Part shown: in pieces, positions 1-9,839 of the stretch | Layout: each line of letters opens with the position of its first letter | Position numbering within the stretch: position 1 is the first letter of the stretch | Source of the DNA: Candidatus Methanomethylophilus sp. 1R26 | GTDB taxonomy: Archaea > Thermoplasmatota > Thermoplasmata > Methanomassiliicoccales > Methanomethylophilaceae | DNA length: 64,000 nt | Assembly (NCBI RefSeq): GCF_001481295.1 | Contig: NZ_LOPS01000001.1 | Location: 1-64,000 of the forward strand | Direction of reading: 5' to 3' | The notes under the pieces: model-generated | Databases searched by the model: none | The model's input: only the letters and a program-made list of their open reading frames with translations | What the model was told of the DNA's origin: nothing | Made by a program: the position numbers and the translations under genes

Positions 1-267
1 CGGCGACAGAGAGATGCGCAGGCTGCTGTGCCAGTCGGCGATCGTCCACGTCCGCACCGCCGAGGACTCGGTGGTCTCGGCCCTCTACAACAGGCTGAGG
101 GCGAGGGGGGTCTCCCACCGGGAGGCCCAGGTGGCGGCCGCGCGCAAGCTGGTGACCGTGGTCTGGTCGTGCTGAGGAACCGCAGGCCCTTCAGCACCGA
201 CAGGGAGCTCCTGGAACGCTCCGCCGAGATGGCGGAGGAAGCGGAGGGGGATCCGGCGGCGGACTGA
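1..267 (+). pseudogene. IS110-like transposase, C-terminal remnant
   Basis: The translated sequence resembles the C-terminal Transposase_20 part of IS110-family transposases: a Gly-Asp-Arg followed by a basic helix, then an arginine-rich helix and the stretch AARKLVTVVW. The first frame stops at 173-175. The expected continuation (LRNRRPF) is in the next frame, so one base appears to be missing near 166. The 5' part lies outside the window. The family call rests on pattern similarity, and no inverted ends or target duplication are visible. It is either a decayed copy or a complete copy with a sequence error. Confidence 0.55.
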
Positions 268-731
268 ACCCCTGATATGCGGGCGCCGAGCGCGGGCATC
301 CCGGGGCCTTAATCGCCGAGCACCATTTGGCCGCCGCATCAGCGGCAGGCCGAAGCAAAAGATGGCGCAAAGCGAGGGACAGCCGGATACGCGGTGAGGT
401 CCTCCGTCCCGGAGGGGCGGATGGGCGTGAATAAGATGGCGGCCCGGCGGAGATCCCGCCCGCACGAGAGCTGAGGCACAGCACCTGCAGAAGGCGGTCG
501 CACAGCGGAAGCTACGCAAAGTTTAACCAAAACGGGGCTGATAATGTGGTTGGCGGGCGCTGCCTGAATGGAATAACGGTGTCTGACGCGACAGGTGTCG
601 GCTCCGGAGCTTTTCATGTCGGACAATCTGCTCCGGAGCCTCCTATCTCTCCCTTGGACGCCGGGCCTGCGGATACAGGCACGGTCCCCGGAACGGCCGC
701 TCAGGAGGCGATCGGTCTGTTCCGGGATTCA

Positions 732-748
732 TTGGATTATATATCCAA
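732..748 (+). promoter_or_regulatory. 17-bp inverted-repeat operator (orphan copy)
   Basis: TTGGATTATATATCCAA is a perfect TTGGAT-N5-ATCCAA repeat with a TATA-like core. It is the cleanest copy of the motif found at eight other promoters in the window. No annotated gene follows. A 24-codon frame begins at 762 (ATG) and ends at 836, overlapping a hairpin. Confidence 0.7.
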
Positions 749-824
749 GTATAGAACGGTGATGTTTGAAGGATTGATAGATCCTGCGGAGAACCTGCAA
801 TGCAGCCTCTCGGAGGGTGCAGAA

Positions 825-846
825 GGGGCTCAGTGAGCTGAGCCTC
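825..846. terminator. Hairpin between orphan transcript and aldo/keto reductase
   Basis: GGCTCAG at 827-833 pairs perfectly with CTGAGCC at 838-844 around a TGAG loop, with flanking G-C and G-T pairs, followed by a pyrimidine-rich tail. It lies about 20 bases beyond the reductase stop (minus strand) and 80 bases after the orphan operator. It could end transcription from either side. Confidence 0.4.
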
Positions 847-861
847 CTTCCGCTTTCTTCA

Positions 862-1719
862 TCAGTCCGCCGGGCTCCACGAAGTGAAGTTCCTGACCTG
901 TTCCTCATAGGCCGCATTGTAGAACTTCTTCCTGCCTTCCATCTTCCTGATCTCAGCCATCTCAGCGTCTGTGAGCTCGAAGTCGAAGATGTCGAAGTTG
1001 TCCTTCATATGCTGAGGGTTGGTGGTCTTCGGGAACACGATGTTCTCTTCCTGGATATGCCATCTCAGGATGATCTGCACATTGCTCTTGCCGTACTTCT
1101 TCCCAAGCTCGGTGAACAGGGGTTCCTCGATGAGCCCTCTGTCCCCGTGGCCGATCGGATACCAGCTCTCGACCTTGATGCTGTAAGGCGCGATCTTGGT
1201 CTTCAGAGCAGTCTGCTGCCAGTAGGGATGGCATTCTACCTGGATAACGGACGGTTTGATCTCGGACTCGGAGAGGATCCCGTCGAGGCGGGGGCCGTCG
1301 AAGTTGGAGATCCCGATGGAGCGGACAAGTCCTTCTTTCTTCGCCTTCTCCAGGCCGCGCCATGCGCCCATGGTGTCGCCTGCCTGCTGGTGCAGGAGGA
1401 CAAGGTCGATGTAGTCTGTTCCCAGGCGGCCCATCATCTTCTTCACGCCTTCGTAGCTCGCTTCCTCGCCGTATTCCGAAGGCCAGAGCTTGGAGGTGAT
1501 CCAGACCTCGTCCCTGAGGACGCCGCTCTCCCTGACGCCTTCGCCGACGCTCCTCTCGTTCTGATAGGCGTGGGCGGTGTCGATATGGCGGATGCCCATT
1601 CCGAGCGCATCCTTGACCGCGTTCACTGTCTCGGGTCCCTCGGGCATCATGTAGACGCCCAGTCCGAACTGGGGGATCCTGCTGCCGTCGTTGAGAGTAA
1701 CATATGTCTGATTTGCCAT
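862..1719 (-). CDS. Aldo/keto reductase
   Basis: A cytosolic NAD(P)H-dependent aldo/keto reductase of about 285 residues, the usual length. The catalytic tetrad is visible: Asp in HIDTAHAY, Tyr in the same segment, Lys in ITSKLW and His in LLHQ. The motif GISNFDGPRL and the C-terminal segment VFPKTTNPQHMKDN, which contacts the nicotinamide cofactor, are also typical. I chose the ATG at 1719 because MANQTYVTLNDG matches the normal N-terminus and a purine-rich GAAGG lies upstream; longer frames add no homology. It is divergent from the chelatase gene and may share its promoter region. The substrate cannot be told from sequence. Confidence 0.88.
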   Translation of the reverse strand: MANQTYVTLNDGSRIPQFGLGVYMMPEGPETVNAVKDALGMGIRHIDTAHAYQNERSVGEGVRESGVLRDEVWITSKLWPSEYGEEASYEGVKKMMGRLGTDYIDLVLLHQQAGDTMGAWRGLEKAKKEGLVRSIGISNFDGPRLDGILSESEIKPSVIQVECHPYWQQTALKTKIAPYSIKVESWYPIGHGDRGLIEEPLFTELGKKYGKSNVQIILRWHIQEENIVFPKTTNPQHMKDNFDIFDFELTDAEMAEIRKMEGRKKFYNAAYEEQVRNFTSWSPAD

Positions 1720-1808
1720 TTTTCTGCCTTCGAAATAGCATACACTATGTTGCTTATAATGATGTGCATGATACGCGGCTGCAGAAGCCTCTTCCGGTTC
1801 ATTGTTAA

Positions 1809-1825
1809 TTGGATTATACATCCAT
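1809..1825 (+). promoter_or_regulatory. 17-bp operator overlapping the chelatase promoter
   Basis: TTGGATTATACATCCAT matches the TTGGAT-N5-ATCCAA motif with one mismatch. Its core supplies a TATA-like element, placing transcription start near 1842, a dozen bases before the ATG at 1855. A repressor bound here would block the TATA-binding protein. It also lies about 90 bases upstream of the divergent reductase. Confidence 0.75.
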
Positions 1826-1854
1826 AAATACGGCTCCGCAGATTCGGAAAGCAG

Positions 1855-4800
1855 ATGTTCAGAGTCTGCGTTCTCGGGATCGGTTCGCATACCGGCTTCC
1901 TGTACCTGAAGCCTGCCGCCGAACTTCGTTCAAAAGGATTTGACATAGATGTTCTGGCAGGCGATTCTTCAGAGTTGGATGCCGATCCTGAGAAACTGGT
2001 GCGTTTCATGTCGGAGGTCCGCGGATGCGGCGTGATCCTGGTAGCTGCGCACGGAGACGCGACCTTCTTCCGCCACTGGGATGCGTTCAGGTCCGCTGCG
2101 GGCGAGGAGCGCATCCCCATAGCCGTTGCAGGGATCAGCAAAGATCTCGACGGGCCCTACGGATCCCTTTTCACCGGCCCTGCCGAGGAGCGCGAGAGGG
2201 TGCGGCTGCTGATGGAGGTCGGCGGTGACGCCAATCTGCGCTCCGCCCTCATCTGGTGCCTGAAGAACTACGGAGGAAGGCCGGACCTCGAGGTTCCTCC
2301 GCCCGATCTTCCCCCGGCCCAGGGCGTGTACGTCCCGGGCAGGAAGGAGGCCCTGGCCCTGGAAGAGGGCCTGAAGGACGTCGGGAGGTCCGGAAGGCCG
2401 GCTATAATGATTCTCTTCGTCGACTCGTACTATGTAAGGCACAACACCGACGCCATCGACTTCCTGTACGATGAGGTCCGGAAGGCCGGCGGGGAGCCGG
2501 TCTGCGTCTTCCTTCATACCTATCCCAATCCCGCGACCGGGTCGCTGGGCATCTCGAAGATAGTAGACACTTATCTGCTGCGCGGCGGCAGACCGATCAT
2601 CGACGCTGTCATCAACACCATGGGGTTCTCGCTGTCCGTCATCGCCGTGCCGGGGTGCGGGGAGCAGAAGGCCCCTGACGATTTCCTCACCCGTCTCGGG
2701 GTCCCCGTGATCCAGGCGGTGAACCTCTACGGCAGCGCGGATGATTGGAAGAAGAGCCCTTTCGGGCTCTCGGCCGCGGACATCGCGATGAGCGTCGTCT
2801 CCCCGGAATACGACGGGGACATCGACGGTGTCCCCTACTGCGGGACGGAGAAGTCCGAGGACGGGGAATACAGGCAGGCCGCAATCCCGGACCGCTGCGA
2901 AGCGCTCGCGGAGATGGCGGTGAGGTGGGCGAGGCTGCGCCGTATCCCAGAGAAGGGCAAGAAGGTCGCGATACTCATCTACATGTACCCTCCGAGGCAG
3001 GACCTGGCGGGCGGAGGCTACGGCCTCGATACCATGGAGAGCGTCTGCCGGCTGCTGGCGGAGATGAGGTCGGAGGGCTATTCCGTCGACTGGATCCCCG
3101 AAGGCTCCCGGGACCTGGCCGACAGGCTCCTGGCGGGGATCACCAACGACGACAATTGGCATTCCGACGAGCAGATGCGGAGGGCCGCCGTGGACCTGGT
3201 GTCTTCAGAGCAATATGCGGAATGGTTCTCGGAGATCCCGGAGAAGGTGCAGAAGGCCTTCACCGATGCATGGGGCGAACCTCCGGGGGACATACATACC
3301 CTGGACAGGAATCTGGTCCTGCCCGGGATAATGGACGGGAACGTGTTCATAGGGTTCCAGCCAGACCGCGGGAAATGCACTACCGAAGCCTATCATGACC
3401 CGGACACCGCGCCCCCGCACCAATATCTTGCATTCTACCGCTGGCTGAAGGATGTGTGGAAAGCGGATGCGATCATCCATGTCGGGACCCACGGGACCCT
3501 GGAATGGCTTCCCGGAAAATCGGCGGGGCTGTCTTCCGAGTGCGATCCGGACATAATACTGTCCAGAATGCCCAACATCAATCCCTACATAATCGATAAC
3601 CCGGGCGAGGGGATGCAGTCGAAACGTCGGCAGTTCGCGGTGACCACCACGCACTTGATCCCGGCGATGGCCCGTTCCGGGGGCTATGACAGCATCAACC
3701 GCCTGGAGCTCGCGGTGCAGCAGTACCTGCAGGCCAGGGGCCAGGGGCAGACGGACAAGCTATCTGCCATCTCCTCGGAAGTGCGGAAGATTTGCGCTGA
3801 GATGAACATGCTCGGAGACCTGGGACTTTCGCCGGAATGCTCCGAAGATACCCTCGACGCGCAGATGGACCGCCTTTACGACTATATACTCGAGGCCAAG
3901 GACGCCACGATAAAGGACGGGCTTCACATCCTCGGCGAGGTCCCCGAGGGGAAGAGGATGGCGGAGACCGTCTACATGCTGGTCCGCAGCCGGAACGGGG
4001 ACGTCCCCTCCCTGAGGGAATCTGTCGCCCATGCTCTCGGATATGAACTGGAGGACCTTCTCAGGGGCGCCTCTGCGGTCCTGCCCGACGGGAGGACCGG
4101 CGGGCAGGCCGTGCAGGAGATAGACGACGGCACGTTCTCCCTGATCGAAGAGTCCCAGAAGGCCGGTTTCGATACAGATTCGTGTTTAGCTGCAGCCCGC
4201 CGCATGTTCCCCCGTGCAGGCCCAGACCTGGAGGAGGCTGTGCGCTTCATGTGCGGTTTCGTCGTCCCGGCGGCGGAGAGGATGGGCGATGAGATCGGGA
4301 ACATCATGAAGGCCCTCGACGGGGGCTTCGTCCCTCCCGGGCCTTCCGGCTGCCCCAACCGCGGTCGGGCGCAGATCCTCCCCACAGGGAGGAACTTCTA
4401 CTCCATAGATCCAGACGGGATACCCTGGAAGCCCAGCTGGGACATCGGTTCGGCCATGGCCGAGCAGATGGTCGGCAGATACGTCTCCGACCACGGAGTG
4501 TATCCCCGCTCCGTAGGCGTTGTGCTGTGGTCTACCGACACCATGAAGACCGGGGGCGACGACGTCTCCTACATCCTGAAGCTGATGGGGCTCCGTCCCG
4601 TATGGGCGGACTACGGGGGCCGCGTCACGGGGCTGGAGGTCATCCCGCTCTCGGAGCTGAAGAGGCCGCGCGTCGATGTGACGGTGAGGATCAGCGGCCT
4701 GTTCAGGGACACCTTCCCCAACCTGTGCGTGATGATTGACGACGGGGTTCGCAGGATAGCGGAGCTCGACGAGGACGACGAGGACAATTATCTGGCGGCC

Positions 4801-5596
4801 AACGTCCGCCGGGACACAGTCGAGGCCATCGAGAAGGGGATCCCGCCTGACCGCGCCCGCAGGGAAGCCTCGTTCCGCGTGTTCGGGGACGCTCCGGGAG
4901 TCTACGGAGGCGGGGTCAGCGAGCTGATCCAGACCGGCAGATGGGAGAGCACCGCGGACCTCGGCGAGGCCTACCTGGCCAAGGGAGGCTACGTCTACGG
5001 GAGGGGGCAGGCCGGCGAGGCGCGCCCCGACATCTTCAGGAAGCGTCTGTCCGGGATGGATGCGACGGTGAAGAACCACAACACGCGCGCGTCGACATGC
5101 TGGACATGGACGACGACATGGATTATCTGGGGGGCTTCAGCGCTGCCGTGGAGGCCGCCCGGGGGCAGAGGCCGGAATCCTACATGGGCGATTCCTCCGA
5201 TACCCAGAATCTGAAACTTAGGACGTCCCGCGAGGAATGCGCCTTCATATTCCGCAGCAAGATCGACAACCTGAAGTGGCTGGACGGCCTGAAGGCGCAC
5301 GGGTTCGCCGGCGCAAGGAGCTCTCGAAGCTGTTCGATTACACCATGGGCTGGTCGGGCACATCGGGGATCGTCGAGCAGTGGATGTACACCGACCTGGC
5401 GGAGCGTTTCGTTCTGGATAAGGAAACGAGGGAATGGATCAAGGACGTCAACCCGTACGCGATGGCCGCCATGCTGGCACGTTTGTATGAAGCAAAGAAG
5501 AGGGGCTTCTGGGATCCAGATGACGAGATGCTGTCGAAACTGAAGGACGTTTATCTCGAGTTCGAGGAGAAGATCGAAGAGATCACAGACAGCTGA
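1855..5596 (+). CDS. CobN/BchH-class metal chelatase large subunit (two frameshifts as sequenced)
   Basis: Large subunit of a class I tetrapyrrole chelatase, which binds the macrocycle and inserts a divalent metal with AAA+ partners. The N-terminus FRVCVLGIGSHTGF, the core HVGTHGTLEWLPGK (about residue 541), NPGEGMQSKRRQ and the C-terminal TMGWSGTSG are CobN/BchH hallmarks. The total is about 1,247 residues, the family norm. The frame shifts near 5092 (within a GCGCGC run, after VKNHNTR) and near 5315 (after GFAGA). Each looks like one missing base, and homology resumes at once. It is converged upon by the nitrogenase-like operon. ChlI/ChlD-like partners lie at 52-55 kb. Whether the metal is Co, Mg, Ni or another cannot be read from sequence. 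Confidence 0.85.
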
Positions 5597-5638
5597 GGAT
5601 CCGGAATCTCGGGAAGAGGCGGTGCCGCCCCGCCCCGA

Positions 5639-6895
5639 TCATCTGGTGTTGTAAACCCTGTCCGCGATCATCCTGCAGCCGTTAAGCCCCAGCAGGGACC
5701 TGGGCATGATATCCAGGTAATCTCTGCTCGGAGGGAAGGCGTCGATCGCCGTGCGGCATTCTCCTTTCTCCTCCATCAGGGCGCCCATGAGGCCGGGACC
5801 GATGAACACATCGGTATATTCCGCGCGGACGTCCCTTCCGTAGGCGCCCTCAGCTCCCATCTTCGCCAGCATGTCCCTGATCCCTTTCTCGCTCTCCGGA
5901 TCGTGCTCAGCGGTGGCGATCGCGCAGGGGGCGAGCTTCATCTTCTTCGAAAGCCAATGTGCCAGAGGGTAGGCGACGGAGGACTCGGCGGCTATGGTGT
6001 ACGATTTGTAGCGAGAGATCTCCCCCATCGTGAACGCAGAATCCACGATGAGGTCGACGTCCGATTCCTCCTCATCAACGATCTCCAGAGCAGGAGATGG
6101 ATCGGCGTCCGCCGCCTCGCCGACAGATTCCAGCCATGCCCTCAGCGCGTCGTAGCCGACCGGGGCGCCGAGAGGGCCCCTGGCCAGCGGGACGCCGAGC
6201 TCCTCCTCGTAGAACTTCCCGGTCTCCGCGAAGTACTCGGGGATGAGGCAGGCGTTGCATGCCGCGGAGGCAGAGTCCTTCAGCTCCTGCACGGTGCATC
6301 CGGGGCCGATGTCAGCGGTCACCTTCAGCCCCATCTTCCCGAGGAGCAATCTAATCTCCTTCAGAAGCGGGAAGCATCCTTTGGAGACATAGGTGAGCCC
6401 AGTCAGGTTCACTGTCCCCGGGACCTTCTCTTTCTTCTTCACGAGCTTCCTGGCTATGAGCTCCAGAGTGCGGTCGTAGCCGTATCCGAACGTCTCGGAC
6501 ATGAAGCATTTGCCGAGGACAGCCACATGCCCGTCCATGCCGGCGGCGGCCACCTCGTCCGCGAGCCGGTCCCCGATGAGCGACGCCCCCGGAGATTCCA
6601 GGACGGTGGCGAAGACGGTGCTGTTCCTTCTCAGTATGTCGAGGATCATCGACACCTTCTCAGGGGAACCGTAGATGTAATCGTCCCCGTCAATGCAGGA
6701 GCACGGTATCCTGCTGCGGTGGAAGAAGAAATCGCCTTCTCTGGTCTCCAGCGGGCGCTTCACGTAGCGTGTGGATACGTTGGAAGCATAGGCGCGGCAC
6801 CCTTCGGGGCCGTGGAGCACGGTCATCCCGTCCTTGATGCTCTCGGCCGCCAGCATCGAGCCGTAGAAGCCGTCCAGGCGCGAGAAGTTGTTCAT
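5639..6895 (-). CDS. Nitrogenase-like NifK/BchB-type subunit
   Basis: A cluster-binding subunit of the nitrogenase superfamily, about 418 residues. HGPEGCRAYAS near residue 32 and the RIPCSC segment supply the first conserved cysteines. Where NifD-type chains have a third cysteine before GxxIGDD, this chain has LESPGASLIGD, so that ligand is absent. The ATG at 6895 overlaps the stop of the NifHD gene (ATGA), so translation is likely coupled. No NifB, NifE or NifN homologue is near, so nitrogen fixation is not supported. Related two-component reductases act on tetrapyrroles (BchNB, CfbD) or sulphur compounds. The convergent chelatase gene points to a tetrapyrrole substrate, which is inference. 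Confidence 0.8.
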   Translation of the reverse strand: MNNFSRLDGFYGSMLAAESIKDGMTVLHGPEGCRAYASNVSTRYVKRPLETREGDFFFHRSRIPCSCIDGDDYIYGSPEKVSMILDILRRNSTVFATVLESPGASLIGDRLADEVAAAGMDGHVAVLGKCFMSETFGYGYDRTLELIARKLVKKKEKVPGTVNLTGLTYVSKGCFPLLKEIRLLLGKMGLKVTADIGPGCTVQELKDSASAACNACLIPEYFAETGKFYEEELGVPLARGPLGAPVGYDALRAWLESVGEAADADPSPALEIVDEEESDVDLIVDSAFTMGEISRYKSYTIAAESSVAYPLAHWLSKKMKLAPCAIATAEHDPESEKGIRDMLAKMGAEGAYGRDVRAEYTDVFIGPGLMGALMEEKGECRTAIDAFPPSRDYLDIMPRSLLGLNGCRMIADRVYNTR

Positions 6896-8984
6896 AGCCT
6901 GCTCACCTGCGCCATGCGGACGAGCCGCTTCGCGAACTCGAAGCCGCCTGCCACTCCGGGCAGCGGCCTGCTGATGTAGATATGCGGTATCTCCGCCCTG
7001 CTGATCATGATGCTGCTCCCTATGAGGCAGTCCGGCTTCTCCGATGAGATCTTCTCCCGAAGGCGGTCGAAATCGACGTCGTACTCCACGGGAACTCCCA
7101 GTCCTTCTACGCTCCTCCTGTCGACCATGCTCCACCTGTTCTCGGTCGGGCAGCAGATGCCGACGGCCTTCATCCCCAGGACACCGAGGATCTCCATGAG
7201 CCAGCCTATCTCGGACGTCGTGACCACGTATATGAGGCAGGTGCTCCCCGCGAGGGCATCCCTGTACTTTCCGGAGAGCTCATCGAACTCTTTCCTGAAC
7301 TCTGCCGAGAGCGCTTTCCTCCGCTCCTCCGGGACCTTCATGAAGGAGCCGAACCCTTCGATCCATTCCTCGGTCTGCCTGATGCCCACGGGCATGGCGT
7401 CCGGGTAGAACGGTATCCCGGTCAGTTTCTCCAGGCATCCGGCCTCCTTCCGGCAGGCCAGAGAGCTGCGGTACATGAGATTGATGCCGCCCTTCTTCAG
7501 CATGCGCACTTCATCGGCCGTGTTCTCATGGAGGAACCTGCAGTTGATATTCAGCCCCAGGCCCCCGATCAGCTTCATGCATTCGTCGGCCTTCCTGAAC
7601 CCCCTGTCCGGCTCCTCGGCGTACCCGATCAGGTTGACTGTGTTCTCCTCGGGCCGGACGGACATGTCGACCAGCCTGCAGATCGCAGCATAAGCGATGT
7701 CCCTGCCCTGGGTGGCGCCCCCGTTCATGATCCCGTCGGTCAGCACCGGGATGATCTCGGCACCGGTCTCGGACGACACCCTGGCACATACGCCTTCGAC
7801 ATCATCTCCGATGATCCCGGGGACGCAGGCGGTGACCGCGAAGATTAGCTTGGCCCCGGCTTCCGCCCTTTCCCTGAGGAGCTTCTCAAGCTCCTTGGCG
7901 CCGCCGAAGATCGCCGACCTGTCGGTGAGGTCCGTGCAGAAGATCCTCCTGTCGACGCCTTTCATGTACGGGACGCGGTCGTGAAGATGATGAACGAATC
8001 GTAACCGCCGGAGAAGTAGCAATGGCAGCTCCTCGGGCCGTGGACCACCACGTCGGCATCCTCGATGCCCGCGCAGCAGTACACCGACATGACCGCCCCG
8101 CAGGACCTCAGGGCCTCTCCCTCGCCGGTCGCCAGCTTCCTCGGCCTGGCGCGGGAGACAGAGCCTCGTACGGCCTTCTTCCCTTTGGCCACCAGGTCCA
8201 GCCCGTCATCGTCCAGGGGCCTGGCGGGATACAGCTCCGCTTTGCCGGATAGCAGTCCCTTCACGATCCTGGTGATCTTCGATACGGCCGCCGCGGCCTC
8301 GGAATCCGGGGCCATCTCGGAGACGGTGATCCCCTTGGATTCCGCCTCGGCGAAGTCGCCGGAACGGGGGATGACGGTAACTACCGGAAGGCCGACGGCA
8401 TCCGCGAAGTTCTGCACGTACTCTATCTCCCCCTCGTTTCCGCGGCGGTTGAGGATCAGCCCGGCCACTCTGCGGCCGTCGCCGTCGAAGTTGCGGATCC
8501 CTTTCAGGACGTTGTTGGCGGCGTAGAGGGACATGAACTCCCCGGAAGTGACGATGAACACGGCGTCGGCGTATTTCCGGCGCAGCGGAACGGCGAAGCC
8601 TCCGCAGACCACGTCCCCGAGGACGTCGTAGACCATGACATCGGTATCGTCGGGCACGACGTCGTTGGCCTCCATGAAGTTGAACGCCGTCAGGATGCCC
8701 CTGCCTGCGCATCCGACGCCGGGCTCCGGACCGCCGGTCTCGATGCAGATGACCCCGTTGCTCCCGACAGAGACGGTGTCGCCGAGATCTTTGATGCCGG
8801 AGCCCATGTGGTCGAGCACGGTCGTCTGGGCCTTCCCGCCCAGCAGAAGGCGGGTGGAGTCGTGCTTGGGGTCGCAGCCTATCTGCGCGACCTTCAGGCC
8901 GGAGCCCGCCAGCTGGTAGGATATGTTGGCCGATATGGTCGATTTCCCGATGCCGCCTTTGCCGTAGATGGCTATCTGCTTCAT
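6892..8984 (-). CDS. Nitrogenase-like NifH-NifD fusion protein (one frameshift as sequenced)
   Basis: Residues 1-270 are a NifH/BchL-type reductase with P-loop GKGGIGKST, [4Fe-4S] cysteines in GVGCAGRG and DVVCGGF, and a switch II aspartate in DVLGD. After a basic linker (SRARPRK) the same frame enters a NifD-like domain: SCGAVMSVYCCAG, HGPRSCHCYF and, after a one-base shift near 7980, VTACVPGIIGDD, the usual three cysteine positions. The NifH stop is missing, so both domains form one chain of about 697 residues. Normally NifH and NifD are separate proteins. The ATG at 8984 follows GGGAAG. It is preceded by an ABC-2 permease in the same operon. Confidence 0.8.
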
Positions 8985-9047
8985 CTTCCCGCTTCCTTTC
9001 TTTTTCTGTCAATTTATTTTTCCATGTTCCGGATTTCCGATAACGGA

Positions 9048-9839
9048 TCAGACCTTCCTGTTCTTGATCAGGTAGAGGTCGATGAGGTAGAACGCCGCCG
9101 CGAAGCAGGCGAGCACTCCCAGCGCCCAGTACGGGAAGGAGTAGATGTCCAGGGCGGCGGACCTGATGCAGATGCTGGCCTCCGTGAGGGGGAGGGCGTA
9201 GAGCAGGGCCTGGGCCCATTCGGGCAGGGCCGCGACCGAGAAGAAGGTGCCGCAGAGGAAGGTCATCGGGGTGATGACGACGCTGCTGAAGGTCGCCATG
9301 GACTGGTGGGACTTGGCGAGCAGCGCGGCGGTCTCGCCGAGGAGCGAGAACGTGAAGCACGACAGCAGCACCGAGATGATGAGCAGCGGCGTGAGGTTCA
9401 TGTACGACGGCTCGAGCGCATACCCGATGATGAACATCAGGGAGCAGCTCAGCAGGCTCTTGCACATCCCCAGGACGGTCTTGCCGATGATGATCGCCGA
9501 GTTGCCGAGCGGGCACATCATCATCTCGTCGAAGCTGCGGTAGTACAGCCTCTGGACGTTCATCCTCGTGGAAGTGGAGGAGAACGAGGACGAGAGCGAT
9601 GTCAGGGCGATGATGCCGGGGATGATGAAGTCGATGTACGGAACAGTCACGCCCTCCACCTCCACGTCCTGGGCGTTCAGCCCGTAACCGAAGGCTATCA
9701 GGTAGAGCACCGGCAGCATCAGGCTGGAGATCAGGATGTTGACGATGTTGTGGCGCATGAACCGGATGTCCGACCAGGCCACGGCGTAGACCTCGGAGAA
9801 GAAGGACGTTTCACATCCCTCCTTTCCCGGCCTTGGCAT
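9048..9839 (-). CDS. ABC-2 type transporter permease
   Basis: A membrane protein of about 260 residues with six hydrophobic segments and the ABC-2 signature near MTFLCGTFFSVAALP. It works with the ATPase encoded just upstream, whose stop at 9811 it overlaps, to move a substrate across the membrane, usually outward. The start is uncertain: the ATG at 9839 overlaps the ATPase by 29 bases, while a GGAGGG box near 9818 has no standard start behind it. It is clearly similar in sequence to the permease at 19394-20149. Its place upstream of the nitrogenase-like genes suggests it handles their product or substrate. Confidence 0.85.
   Translation of the reverse strand: MPRPGKEGCETSFFSEVYAVAWSDIRFMRHNIVNILISSLMLPVLYLIAFGYGLNAQDVEVEGVTVPYIDFIIPGIIALTSLSSSFSSTSTRMNVQRLYYRSFDEMMMCPLGNSAIIIGKTVLGMCKSLLSCSLMFIIGYALEPSYMNLTPLLIISVLLSCFTFSLLGETAALLAKSHQSMATFSSVVITPMTFLCGTFFSVAALPEWAQALLYALPLTEASICIRSAALDIYSFPYWALGVLACFAAAFYLIDLYLIKNRKV

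Larger units (their letters stand above)
268..861. other. Intergenic stretch with an orphan operator
   Basis: I see no convincing gene in these 594 bases; open frames here lack family features and a ribosome binding site. The stretch holds the operator at 732-748 and a hairpin at 825-846 and is otherwise unremarkable. It lies between a transposase remnant and the 3' end of the aldo/keto reductase, so it may be the scar of a deleted gene. Confidence 0.5.

Noticed and set aside
546-836. 96-codon open frame across the orphan operator
   Set aside because: The operator lies inside it, composition is not protein-like, and no domain or ribosome binding site is seen.
1720-1890. Longer N-terminus for the aldo/keto reductase
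   Set aside because: The extra residues overlap the operator and the chelatase start and have no homology; MANQTYVTLNDG is the normal start.
1855-5596. Programmed frameshifting in the chelatase gene
   Set aside because: Two shifts occur in plain G/C runs without slippery heptamers or stimulatory structures, and similar shifts hit many unrelated genes, so sequence error is simpler.
5639-8984. Possible nitrogen fixation (nif) cluster
   Set aside because: NifH-like and NifD/K-like domains are present, but nifB, nifE, nifN and PII genes are not, the K-like chain lacks a cluster cysteine, and the chelatase neighbour points elsewhere.
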